DNA of 64,000 bases from DASZIT01 sp052143315 (lineage in GTDB: Bacteria; Actinomycetota; Acidimicrobiia; Acidimicrobiales; RAAP-2). Location: positions 4,440 to 68,439 of the forward strand of contig JBKQTE010000031.1 in assembly GCA_052143315.1 (NCBI GenBank). The letters are read 5' to 3'. The translations under genes and the position numbers were made by a program. Shown one piece after another: positions 28,426-37,438 of this stretch. Each line of letters starts with the position of its first letter. The stretch's first letter is position 1. The notes beneath the pieces were generated by a model. The model ran no database searches. It saw nothing but the letters and a program-made list of their open reading frames with translations, and was not told the DNA's origin.

Positions 28426-30153
28426 TCACCCACCTGCCGTCGGCGAGCCCGGCCACGGCGGGTACGACGGCGCCCGGTCCGAGGGTGGGACCTCGGCGTA
28501 GTTGGCAACCGAGGTGGCCGGGTCGAAGAGGCCGACCGGCCCGGTGGGGGTGATCGTCGAGGCGTACCGCTTCCCGCCGTCGGCGTACTCGTACAGCCCG
28601 GTGCCCTCGACCCCCTCCTCGTCGGGACCCTTGGCGGTGGCGTCCCACCACAGCACGGTGTAGTCGGCTGGGCTCGAGTAGCTGGGCCGGGGCTGGGACC
28701 CCTGGCTCCCGTACGCCACCAGCGGGACGGTCGGGGTGCCGCCCACCGGTGGCTGGTTGAACATGCCGGCCTGGAAGGAGGCCGGGGTCAGGTCGGGGCC
28801 GGCCAACTCGAGCCCGTCGAAGAGCAGCAGCAGGGGGGCCAGCACCAGGGCGCCGGTCTTCCCGGGCGGCTCGGTGCCGTAGTACCACTGGTACAGGGCG
28901 AGGGCGTCGTTGTCGCTGGGTGGGAGGGGCACCGCCAGGCTGGAGATGCCGAAGGCATGGCTCCACTCGCCCTGGTCGTAGTTGCGGGCCAGGGCGGCGG
29001 TGTCGGTGAGCACGGTACCGGTGACGATCCACTCAGGGTAGTAGTCGATGGCCGCCGCCGCCTTGGTGAGGTAGATCGGCATGATCGGATCGCCGGCGAA
29101 GGCCACCGTGGTCGCCCCCGACCGCTTGAGGTGGGCGGCGATGGTGGCGGCCTCGGTGGGCAGCTCCGACAGGTCGAGCAGGTACGACTCGGTGTCGACC
29201 GGCTTCAGCCCCAAGGGGGCGAACTTCTTGGTCAGCTGGTCGGCCAGGTTGCCGAAGACCGGTGGGTCCTGCTCGTAGCTGACCACCCCGAAGGCCCGCT
29301 TCCGGGTGCGCATGGCCGGTTCGCCGGCGTAGACGGCGTCCTTGCCCAACAGCTGGCCCACCTCGAAGTCGAACGCCTCGTTCACCAGGGTGTCCGGGGT
29401 CGGCAGGACGCCCCAGAGGTACGGGGCGTCCTGGGCGTAGTCGGCGTAGGGGACAGACAGACCGCACCCGATGCAGAGCACGTGCTTCTGGGCCAGCTCG
29501 TCCTGGTAGGCGGCGGTCTGGGCCGGTCCGTTGATGGAGGCGAAGGCGTGGAGGCTCTCGGCCACGTTGATGGCGTCGGCCCTGCCCGCCACCGCGTCGT
29601 CGCTCTGCCCGGTGCCCTGGTACGGGACCAGCACCACCCGCCGTCCGTAGAGTGGCACCACCTTGTTGAGCATGGCGACGAAGGCGCGGGCCATGGTCAG
29701 GGTGACGGCCGGCGGGTCGGTGGCTCCGGGCAGCAGGGCGGTGATGTCCCCGGGGGCCTCCAGGTAGTACACGACGGTGATGGTCGACCCGGTGACGCCA
29801 CCGGTGGTGGCGCCGCGGTTGTCGCCGGTGACCACCTGCACGCAGGGCGGGGCGTAGACGATGGGCATCTTCAGGCGCCCGGTCGACGGGTCGCACCCTT
29901 GGCTCCACCGGTACCGGCCGGTGTCACCGGCCCGGACCGCCTGCTCGTAGGTCACCGGGACCGACGGGGCCGCCTCACCGCCGCTGGCGGCGGCGGTCCG
30001 GGCGCCGGGCGCCCGGACGGTGGCCACCACGCCGGCCGCCACCAGGGCCACCACCACCACGGCGACCGGCCCCCACCGACGGAGCCGGCCGACCTTCGGC
30101 CAGGGCCTGGCCGCCGCCACCGCCGAGCCGGTCGGAACGTCGGGACCGCTCAC
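28426..30153 (-). CDS. Branched-chain amino acid-type ABC transporter substrate-binding protein
   Basis: A 575-residue periplasmic-binding-fold protein (Peripla_BP_6 type), larger than the usual 380-420 residues of LivJ/LivK. Residues 29-50 are a single hydrophobic helix after an Arg-rich stretch, so it is anchored or exported through an uncleaved signal; no lipobox Cys is obvious. The ligand fold begins near residue 115 (GSTITVVYYLEAPGDI). Its ATG overlaps the stop of the fused ATPase gene (ATGA at 30150-30153), which ties it to that importer. The ligand cannot be told from the sequence. Confidence 0.82.
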   Translation of the reverse strand: MSGPDVPTGSAVAAARPWPKVGRLRRWGPVAVVVVALVAAGVVATVRAPGARTAAASGGEAAPSVPVTYEQAVRAGDTGRYRWSQGCDPSTGRLKMPIVYAPPCVQVVTGDNRGATTGGVTGSTITVVYYLEAPGDITALLPGATDPPAVTLTMARAFVAMLNKVVPLYGRRVVLVPYQGTGQSDDAVAGRADAINVAESLHAFASINGPAQTAAYQDELAQKHVLCIGCGLSVPYADYAQDAPYLWGVLPTPDTLVNEAFDFEVGQLLGKDAVYAGEPAMRTRKRAFGVVSYEQDPPVFGNLADQLTKKFAPLGLKPVDTESYLLDLSELPTEAATIAAHLKRSGATTVAFAGDPIMPIYLTKAAAAIDYYPEWIVTGTVLTDTAALARNYDQGEWSHAFGISSLAVPLPPSDNDALALYQWYYGTEPPGKTGALVLAPLLLLFDGLELAGPDLTPASFQAGMFNQPPVGGTPTVPLVAYGSQGSQPRPSYSSPADYTVLWWDATAKGPDEEGVEGTGLYEYADGGKRYASTITPTGPVGLFDPATSVANYAEVPPSDRAPSYPPWPGSPTAGG

Positions 30154-33100
30154 CGGGTGCCGGTCCCCGAGGTGGAGGGCTGCCCCGAGCGCTCCCTGAC
30201 CACCCGGTTGGTCCCGAGGAACGCCTCGATCACGTCGGTCCGCTCGAGCACCGCACCCGGGCTCCCGATGGCCAGCACCGCTCCCTGGTCCATGGCCACC
30301 AGCGTGTCGGCCAGCCCGGCCACGAAGGCGATGTCGTGCTCCACCACCACCAGCGTGGCCCCCAGCTGGACACGCACCCGCTGCAGTAGCTCGGTCATGG
30401 ACTCCACCTCTCGTTGGGCGATCCCGGACGTCGGCTCGTCGAGCAGGACCACCGACGGTCGGTGGGCCACCACCCCGGCCAGATCGACCAGGCGTCGCGA
30501 GCCGGTCGACAGCTCACTGATGTACCGGGAGGCATACCGCTCCAGGCCGAAGAGCTCGATCAGCTCGTCCACCCGCTCGGCCACCGCCGCCTCGGTGCGC
30601 TGGAGGGAGGGCGTCCGGAGCACGGCGTTCAGCGGGTCGCCCACGTCGATGAACCGCTCGAGCGCCACCGCCAGGGTGTCCCGGACCGTCATGTCTCCGA
30701 ACAGCCTGGAGTCCTGGAAGGTCCGTCCGAGACCGGCCCGGGCCCGAGCCGCCGGCCCCTGGTCGGTCACGTCCACCCCGTCCACCACCACCCGCCCCTG
30801 CCGGAGGCGGACGAACCCGGAGACGGCATCGAACAGCGTGGTCTTCCCGGCCCCGTTGGGCCCGATCACCCCGAGGACGCGGTCCCGTTCGACCTCGATG
30901 GTGACACCGTCCAGCGCCACGATCCCCCCGAAGGAAACCGAGGCGCCCTCCACGACCAGGCTGGTCGTGGAGGGCCCCTCGGTCGGCCCCCCGGCCGGCG
31001 TGGCGGTGTGGCCGTCGGCCCCGCCGGCGGGCTCGGGCGGTCCGGCCCCCCGGAGCCCGGCGGCGGCATCGGCCAGGTAGATGGAGCGGAGCAGCTCGGG
31101 GCGGAGGCGCACCTCCTCGGCGGTCCCGGAGAACCGCACCATCCCGTTGTCCATCACGTAGACCCGGTCCGCCATGGACAGGGCGATGTTGACCGACTGT
31201 TCGACCAGCAGCACGGACATGCCCCCGTGCCGAAGGCGGCGGACCGAGTCGATGAGCTGTTCGACCACGATGGGCGCCAGGCCCAGCGACAGCTCGTCGA
31301 TGAGCAGCAGGGTGGGCTCGGCGAGGAGGGCCATGGCCAGGGCCAGCTGTTGCTGCTGGCCGCCGGACAGCTGTCCGGCCGGATCGCCGGACCGGCCGGA
31401 CAGCACCGGTAGGGAGTCCAGCGCCCGGCGCACCCGGCGGACCGTCTCCCCCCGGGCGCCCCGGCGTTGCCAGGCGGCCGCCCGGAGGTTCTCTTCCACC
31501 GTCAGATCGGGGAACACCCCCTCGCCTCCGGGGACCTGGGCGATGCCGTGCCGGGCGATCTCGTCGGGGGGTGCGTGGGTGATGTCGCGCCCGTCGAAGA
31601 CGACGGCCCCCGAGTCGGCCTCGACCACGCCGCCGATGGCCCGCAGCAGGGTCGACTTGCCGGCCCCGTTGGTGCCCACCACCGCCACGATCTCGCCTTC
31701 GCCGATCTCGAAGTCGATGCCCCCGAGGACCTCGACCCCCTCATAGCCCACCACCAGCTGCCGCACCGCCAGCAGCGGGAGCGCCCCGTGCTGGCGGGCT
31801 TCGAGCATCTCGGCCCTGGCCCGCATCGACGTCCAGACGTCGTGGACGTCGGCGTCGATCAGGGAGCCGGCACTGGCCACGATCAACCCCCCGATGACGA
31901 AGACCGGCACCAGCACCAGCATCCCGTAGCGGAGGCCGACGGCGTCGCCCACCGCGCCGACCACCGGGATCACGATCAGCCCGGGCAGGACGAAGAGCGC
32001 CCCGAACGAGAACCCCAGCGAGCGCACCCTGGCCGGGATGGCCACCGACAGGGTGGAGAGCACCCCGGGCCCGACCACCGACAGGGCGGCGACGATCCCG
32101 GCGTTGCCGATGAAGGCCACCCCGACGGTGGGCGCCAGGGCGAACAGCACGGCGAAGCCGGCGGCCACACAGGCGGCGATGCCGATCATGGTGAAGACCA
32201 GCCGCCGGCCCCGCACGGCCAGTCGGGTGGCCAGCCCGGCCCCGACGGCCAGCCCCACCAGGGAGAACAGCTGCACCGGGGCGATGATCAGGCCGCGATC
32301 GAGGACGTCGAGGTGGAAGGTCTGCTGGTACTGGAGCGAGGCCAGCGAGGCGAACCCGATGAGGGAGGCGGCCAGGAACGGGAGGGCGAAGAAGATGCGG
32401 CGGAGGACGCCGACCTTCCAGACCAGGCGCCAGGCCTCTCCGAAGGTCGGTGGCTCCTCGCCCGGCCCGGGGTCCTCGTCGAGCTCGGCGGCGTAGCGCT
32501 CCGCCGCCAACAGCCCGGGCTCGGGGGCGCCGGGACGGCCGGCCTCGTCGAGGAGCAGCGCCTCCTGCTCGTGACGCCCCCGGACCGGCTCCCGTAGTCG
32601 GAGCCCGATCACCACCAGCACCAGGACGGGGACGGGGAAGACGAAGAAGGGGACCCGCCAGCCGAACACCTGGGCCAGCCCCGCCCCGCCCAGCAGCCCG
32701 ACCATGCTCCCCACCGAGACCCCGCCGAACAGGACCGAGAAGACGGCTGGGCGGACCTTCACCGGGTAGTAGTCGGTGATCAGCGAGTTGTGGGTGGGGA
32801 AGATCACCGCCTGGCCCATGCTGGCCCCGGCCAGCGCGATGGTGACCATCACCGACGTCCATGCCAGTCCGATGCCGACGGAGAAGAGCGCACCCAGGCC
32901 GGCACCCACCAGGGCGATGACCACCCTCGATCGGCGATCGGCCAGCCAGGCCACCGGGATGGTGCACGCCAGGGCGGCGCCCCCGGCGATGGCGGTCACC
33001 AGCAGGATCCCGGCGGTCGACATGTGGAAGGCGTCGCGGATGTTGGGGATCAGCACACTGAAAGCACCCTGGATGGCCTGGTCGAACAGCTGCAGCCCGG

Positions 33101-33164
33101 CCAGGACGCCGAGCGGCAGGAGCGGCGCCCCGCCCCCGAGCCGGCGGCGCCACGGTCCCCTCAC
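30150..33164 (-). CDS. Three-domain fusion: MFS-like membrane domain + LivF-type ATPase + LivG-type ATPase
   Basis: A 1004-residue protein. Residues 1-450 are about twelve hydrophobic helices of the major facilitator superfamily, with an MFS loop (AWLADRRSRVV) after helix 2. Residues about 460-700 are a LivF-type ABC ATPase: Walker A GTNGAGKST near 495, signature LSGGQQQQLA, Walker B LLLIDELSLGLAP. After a Gly/Pro linker, residues about 735-1000 are a LivG-type ATPase: Walker A GPNGAGKTT near 766, a degenerate signature LSTGSRRL, Walker B VVLLDEPTSGIA. GTG 33164 overlaps the stop of the permease gene (GTGA), and the end overlaps the binding-protein start. What the MFS part contributes is unknown. 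Confidence 0.88.
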   Translation of the reverse strand: MRGPWRRRLGGGAPLLPLGVLAGLQLFDQAIQGAFSVLIPNIRDAFHMSTAGILLVTAIAGGAALACTIPVAWLADRRSRVVIALVGAGLGALFSVGIGLAWTSVMVTIALAGASMGQAVIFPTHNSLITDYYPVKVRPAVFSVLFGGVSVGSMVGLLGGAGLAQVFGWRVPFFVFPVPVLVLVVIGLRLREPVRGRHEQEALLLDEAGRPGAPEPGLLAAERYAAELDEDPGPGEEPPTFGEAWRLVWKVGVLRRIFFALPFLAASLIGFASLASLQYQQTFHLDVLDRGLIIAPVQLFSLVGLAVGAGLATRLAVRGRRLVFTMIGIAACVAAGFAVLFALAPTVGVAFIGNAGIVAALSVVGPGVLSTLSVAIPARVRSLGFSFGALFVLPGLIVIPVVGAVGDAVGLRYGMLVLVPVFVIGGLIVASAGSLIDADVHDVWTSMRARAEMLEARQHGALPLLAVRQLVVGYEGVEVLGGIDFEIGEGEIVAVVGTNGAGKSTLLRAIGGVVEADSGAVVFDGRDITHAPPDEIARHGIAQVPGGEGVFPDLTVEENLRAAAWQRRGARGETVRRVRRALDSLPVLSGRSGDPAGQLSGGQQQQLALAMALLAEPTLLLIDELSLGLAPIVVEQLIDSVRRLRHGGMSVLLVEQSVNIALSMADRVYVMDNGMVRFSGTAEEVRLRPELLRSIYLADAAAGLRGAGPPEPAGGADGHTATPAGGPTEGPSTTSLVVEGASVSFGGIVALDGVTIEVERDRVLGVIGPNGAGKTTLFDAVSGFVRLRQGRVVVDGVDVTDQGPAARARAGLGRTFQDSRLFGDMTVRDTLAVALERFIDVGDPLNAVLRTPSLQRTEAAVAERVDELIELFGLERYASRYISELSTGSRRLVDLAGVVAHRPSVVLLDEPTSGIAQREVESMTELLQRVRVQLGATLVVVEHDIAFVAGLADTLVAMDQGAVLAIGSPGAVLERTDVIEAFLGTNRVVRERSGQPSTSGTGTR

Positions 33165-35263
33165 GAGGCCACCAGGTCGTCGCCTAGGCGGCCGGTCGTC
33201 ACCGGCGCCCGCCGGTCGCCACCGGACCCCCCGAGGTGCCGGTGGCGGACGAGCAGCTCCACCAGGCGTTCCCACCCGGCCGTGCATACGCCGGCCACCC
33301 CGCTCGGGAAGGCGAACAGGACGATGAGCACCCCGGCGGCGGAGGGGAAGAGCTGCCAGCTGGGGGGGAGGATGAGGATGCTGCCCTCCACCAGGGCTGC
33401 CCCGATGACGGCTCCGCCGATAGAGCCGAGGCCTCCTACCACGGTGGCGGTGAAGACCACCAGGGACTGGGTGACGTCGAAGGGGGTCTCGACGTACTGC
33501 TGGTTGATCACCACCAGCAGGCAGCCGGCCACCCCGGCGATGAAGCCGGAGACGGCGAAGCCGCTGAGCTTGGCCCGGGTGACGTCGACGCCGTGGCCGG
33601 CGGCGGCCCGATCGTTGACGGCCACCGCCCGCCACGCCCTGCCGGTCCGGCTGGCCCGGAGCCCCCGCATGGCCACCAGGGTGAGGACCGCCACCATCAG
33701 GCAGAGGAGGTAGTCGCCCGTCTCGGAGCCGATCCGGACCCCGAAGAGGGCGGGTGCGGCGATCTGCCCGTTGGGGATCCACGAGAACTCGGCCCGGTCG
33801 AGCAGGTAGCTCGAGGCCGCCAGTCCGAAGGCCAGGGTGGTGACGGCCACCACGATGCCATCGAGCCGGAGGGTGGGCAGGCCCACCGCCGTGGCCACCA
33901 GCGAGGCGGCCACCCCTCCGGCCAGCAGGGCCAGGCTGAGGTCCCAGTGCCAGTCGAGGAGGGCCACCGCCCCGATCACCCCACCGACGGCGGCGAACGA
34001 CATCTGGCCCAGGCTCACCTGACCGGACCAGCCGGTCAGCACCACCACCGAGCCGCCCACCATGGCCAGGATCAGGACGGTGGACAGCTCCAGCAGGTTG
34101 CCCGGGCCCAGCCAGAGGGGCACGGTGGCCAGCGCCACCGCCACCACCGCCACCCCGGCCAGCCGGACAGCCCGGACCTCCGGCAGCCGGGCCACGGTCG
34201 GCGGCAGCTCGCGGACACCCGACACCAGGGCCCACCCGGCGTCGCCGCGTCGGCCAAAGGCACCGGACCCGACCCGTTGGAGAAGGAGCCCGACGACCAC
34301 CACCGCCGCCAGCACCGCCAGCACCAGGGTCGGCCGGTTGGGATTGTCCCACGACACCCCCTGCTCGAGGGTGCCGATGGCCACCGCCGAGACGGCCACC
34401 CGGGGCAGGTTGGTGAAGCCGCCGATGGACAGCGCCCCGAGCGCGGTGACCAGGGCCGTGAGGCTGAAGGTGGGGTCGAGGGGGAGGCCCAGGATGGCGG
34501 CCTTCAGGAACACGCTGAGGAAGGAGAGGGTGCCGGCCACCACCCAGGTGACGGTCTGCAGCCGGTTCACGGGGATGCCCAGCATGGCGGCGCGGTCCCG
34601 CCTGTCCCCGACCGCCCGGGTGGCGATCCCCAGGTCGGTCCGGGTGGACCACAGCGCCACGGCCCCGAGGGCCAGCGGTGCCACTACCAGCGCCACCAGG
34701 TAGTCGGCGGAGATGACCACCGGGGAGATGGACAGGTGGGCGTGCCACGGGAACCCGATGGTGGCGTTGGTGATCGAGGCGCTCCAGATGCGGGGCACCA
34801 GCAGGCTGCCCACGATGAGGGCTTGGGACAGGCCGATGGTGGCCACGGTGAGCACCAGGCGCGGGGCCCGCACGAATCGGCGGATGATCAGCATCTCCAC
34901 CACCAGGGTCAGCACCACCACCGAGGCGAGCCCGGTGAGCAGGGCCAGGAAGTAGTTGACGCCGGAGAGGGCGATCAACCCGTAGGCCAGCACGGCCGGC
35001 GCGCTCCCGAGGTCCCCCTGGGCGAAGTTGACGACCTTGTTGAGCCGGTAGACCAGCGCCAGGCCGACGGCCATCAGGGCTCCGAGCAGCCCCAGCACCG
35101 CTCCCTCGGCCCACACCGCCGGGGGCATCGGGAACAGGGCGACCTGGACCACGACGAGAAGCACCACCGGGGTGATCCACCGGAGCAGATCGCCGAGCCG
35201 GGTCCCGCCGGCCGGCGCGGCGGTTCTCCTCATGGCGCGCCCGCTCGGCGTACGTAGCATCAT
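33161..35263 (-). CDS. Fused LivH-LivM branched-chain amino acid-type ABC permease
   Basis: A 700-residue protein joining both permease halves. Residues 1-320 are LivH-like (ALVYRLNKVVNFAQGDLG near residue 68, the LivH signature). Residues about 365-690 are LivM-like (VLTGWSGQVSLGQMSFAAVGG near 418; GLGSIGGAVIGAAL near 615). About seventeen membrane helices are visible. With the fused ATPase and the binding protein it gives a complete HAAT-family importer in three genes. The start is ATG 35263, or ATG 35233, which has GAGCGGG upstream. Gene order is permease, ATPase fusion, binding protein. Confidence 0.9.
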   Translation of the reverse strand: MMLRTPSGRAMRRTAAPAGGTRLGDLLRWITPVVLLVVVQVALFPMPPAVWAEGAVLGLLGALMAVGLALVYRLNKVVNFAQGDLGSAPAVLAYGLIALSGVNYFLALLTGLASVVVLTLVVEMLIIRRFVRAPRLVLTVATIGLSQALIVGSLLVPRIWSASITNATIGFPWHAHLSISPVVISADYLVALVVAPLALGAVALWSTRTDLGIATRAVGDRRDRAAMLGIPVNRLQTVTWVVAGTLSFLSVFLKAAILGLPLDPTFSLTALVTALGALSIGGFTNLPRVAVSAVAIGTLEQGVSWDNPNRPTLVLAVLAAVVVVGLLLQRVGSGAFGRRGDAGWALVSGVRELPPTVARLPEVRAVRLAGVAVVAVALATVPLWLGPGNLLELSTVLILAMVGGSVVVLTGWSGQVSLGQMSFAAVGGVIGAVALLDWHWDLSLALLAGGVAASLVATAVGLPTLRLDGIVVAVTTLAFGLAASSYLLDRAEFSWIPNGQIAAPALFGVRIGSETGDYLLCLMVAVLTLVAMRGLRASRTGRAWRAVAVNDRAAAGHGVDVTRAKLSGFAVSGFIAGVAGCLLVVINQQYVETPFDVTQSLVVFTATVVGGLGSIGGAVIGAALVEGSILILPPSWQLFPSAAGVLIVLFAFPSGVAGVCTAGWERLVELLVRHRHLGGSGGDRRAPVTTGRLGDDLVAS

Positions 35264-35409
35264 CCCCCAGTCAACGGCACCCGGCTTCGCCCCCGGTGGC
35301 TGAGATCATGCCACCACCACCACCGCCCCGGCACTCCGCCTCCCGTCGCCCTCCCGGATGGCGGGGAGACGGACCCTCGAGAGGTCCGGCCTCCGAGGTG
35401 CCCAGGTGG

Positions 35410-36063
35410 TCAGGGGGTCGTGAGGGAGCGGAGGACGGCCCGTGCCTCGTCGATCCGGCCCCGGTGCACCAGCGGGACCACCCGTTGGTCGAGGATGGCG
35501 GGCCAGTCGAACGACTCGGTGGAGACACCCGCCTCCCTGAGGTGGCTCCGCGCCTCGTCGAGCAGCCCGGCCAGGACCGCCACGTCGGGACCGACCGCCT
35601 CGGCCACCCGGTCGCGCAGCCACCCGGCCAGTGCCGGGCTGGCGCCGGCGGTGGAGACGGCCACCGTCACCGGGCCTTGGCGGTGCACGGCCGGCAGTAG
35701 GAAGGAGCAATTGCCGGCGTCGTCGGCGCAGTTGACCCACACCCCGGCCGCCTCGGCGTCGGAGGCGACGGCGTGGTCGACCTCCGGGATGCCGGTGGCG
35801 GTCACCACCAGCCGGTAGTCGGCCGCCTCGGGACGCCGGTACGGGCGCTCCGCCACCGTCAGGACGGGTTGGTCGTCGGGGCCCGGCCCGGGCGCCATCG
35901 AGCGGATGGCCTCCACCACCTCGGGTGCCACCACGGTCACCCTGGCCCCGCAGTCGAGCAGGCCGCGCACCTTGCGGGCGGCCACCGGTCCCCCTCCCAC
36001 CACCAGGCAGTCCCTCCCGACCACTACCAGGGTGACCGGGTAGAGCGGGGTGTGATGCGCCAC
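35410..36063 (-). CDS. Siroheme synthase: precorrin-2 dehydrogenase/sirohydrochlorin ferrochelatase
   Basis: A 217-residue protein equal to the N-terminal (CysG-B/Met8p) half of siroheme synthase. The NAD-binding loop is VVGGGPVAARK at 21-31, and the catalytic aspartate lies in VNCADDAGNCSFLLPA near residue 113. It oxidises precorrin-2 and inserts iron to make siroheme. The methyltransferase half (CysG-A) is absent and must be encoded elsewhere. It follows cysD-cysN in the same direction (13-nt gap), which matches the need of the nearby sulfite reductase for siroheme. Confidence 0.9.
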   Translation of the reverse strand: MAHHTPLYPVTLVVVGRDCLVVGGGPVAARKVRGLLDCGARVTVVAPEVVEAIRSMAPGPGPDDQPVLTVAERPYRRPEAADYRLVVTATGIPEVDHAVASDAEAAGVWVNCADDAGNCSFLLPAVHRQGPVTVAVSTAGASPALAGWLRDRVAEAVGPDVAVLAGLLDEARSHLREAGVSTESFDWPAILDQRVVPLVHRGRIDEARAVLRSLTTP

Positions 36064-36076
36064 GGACCGTCCCCGG

Positions 36077-37435
36077 TCAGTCGTCGACGTCGAAGTCGGC
36101 GGGACCCGGTCTGCCGAGGGCGGGGAGGCCTACCATGCCGGCGGCGACGGTGCCGTTGGTCGCCGGGTCGATGAGCACGAAGCTCCCGGTGATCCGGTTC
36201 CGGTGGTAGGGGTCGACGGCCACCGGCGTAGCCACCGCGATGGTGACGGTGCCGATGTCGTTGTCGGCCAACGAGTCGGCCGGCAACAGCTCGAGGTCGT
36301 TGACGTCGAGCCGGCCGTCCACCGAGACGATCCTGGCCGGGGTGACCCGGGTGGTGTGCTTGAGCCGGAACCGGGACCCGGCGGTCAGCGGCCGCCCGTC
36401 GAACCAGCAGACCGTGGCGATGAGCTCCCGCACCACCTCGGGCGGGTCGTCGGCGGCGGCCAGCAGGTCGCCCCGGCTGACATCGACGTCGTCGGCCAGC
36501 TCCACGGCCACCGACAGGCCCACGGCGGCCTCGGTGAGCGGGCCGTCGACCGTCTCCACCGACGTGATGGTCGACCGCTCCCCTCCCGGGAGCACCACCA
36601 CCTGGTCGCCGGGGTGGAACGGCCCCCCGTTCACCATGCCGGCGTAGGTGCGCCCGCCGCCGGGCTGGCGGAGCACCCACTGGACGGGCAGCCGGGCGCC
36701 AGCGCCCCGCCGGTCCCCGTGGGCACCGGCCCACTCTCCGGCCGGTGCCTGGTCGAGCGCTTCGAGCACGGTGGGGCCGTGGTACCACGGGGCGACCTCG
36801 GACCGCTCCGCCACGTTGTCGCCCAGCAGCGCCGAGACCGGGATGACCACGCACGACTCGACGCCGAGCCGGTCGCAGAGCTGCACCATCTCCTTGGTCA
36901 CCCGTTCGTAGGCCCCCTGGTCCCAGTCGATCTGGTCCATCTTGTTGGCCGCCACGATGAGGTGCCGGACACCCAGCAGGGCGGCGATGCAGACGTGGCG
37001 CCTCGTCTGCTCCCGGAGGCCCTTGGGGGTATCGACCACCACCAGGGCCAGGTCGGCCGTCGAGGCCCCGGTGGCCATGTTCCGGGTGTACTGGACGTGA
37101 CCGGGGCAGTCGGCGATCACGTACTTGCGGGTCGGGGTGGCGGCGTAGCGGTAGGCGACGTCGATGGTGATCCCCTGTTCCCGCTCGGCCCGCAGGCCGT
37201 CCGTTACGAACGACAGGTCCACCCCCTCGACGCCCCGGCGGCGGGAGGCGGCCTCTACCGCCTCGAGCTGGTCGTCGAAGAGCTGCTTGGTGTCGTGGAG
37301 GAGGCGTCCGATCAGGGTCGACTTGCCGTCGTCGACCGAGCCCACCGCCGCGAAGCGGAGCAGGTCCACCACCGCCGGCCCCTCGGAGCGCTCGACGTCG
37401 GCGACGGTGTCGGCATCGTCCGGGGCTGCCGTCAT
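36077..37435 (-). CDS. cysN: Sulfate adenylyltransferase subunit 1 (GTPase)
   Basis: A 452-residue EF-Tu-like GTPase that drives ATP sulfurylase. G1 is GSVDDGKST (32-40), G3 DCPGH (109-113) and G4 NKMD (164-167); EF-Tu-like domains II and III follow. It ends after the GTPase part with no CysC (APS kinase) domain, unlike the CysNC fusions common in actinobacteria. APS is therefore probably reduced directly. The gene starts 3 nt after the cysD stop. Confidence 0.96.
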   Translation of the reverse strand: MTAAPDDADTVADVERSEGPAVVDLLRFAAVGSVDDGKSTLIGRLLHDTKQLFDDQLEAVEAASRRRGVEGVDLSFVTDGLRAEREQGITIDVAYRYAATPTRKYVIADCPGHVQYTRNMATGASTADLALVVVDTPKGLREQTRRHVCIAALLGVRHLIVAANKMDQIDWDQGAYERVTKEMVQLCDRLGVESCVVIPVSALLGDNVAERSEVAPWYHGPTVLEALDQAPAGEWAGAHGDRRGAGARLPVQWVLRQPGGGRTYAGMVNGGPFHPGDQVVVLPGGERSTITSVETVDGPLTEAAVGLSVAVELADDVDVSRGDLLAAADDPPEVVRELIATVCWFDGRPLTAGSRFRLKHTTRVTPARIVSVDGRLDVNDLELLPADSLADNDIGTVTIAVATPVAVDPYHRNRITGSFVLIDPATNGTVAAGMVGLPALGRPGPADFDVDD

Positions 37436-37438
37436 CGC

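Noticed and set aside
33236..35257. 673-codon plus-strand frame opposite the LivHM permease
   Set aside because: Its product is Gly/His/Gln/Asp-rich with no fold; the minus strand encodes a clear permease.
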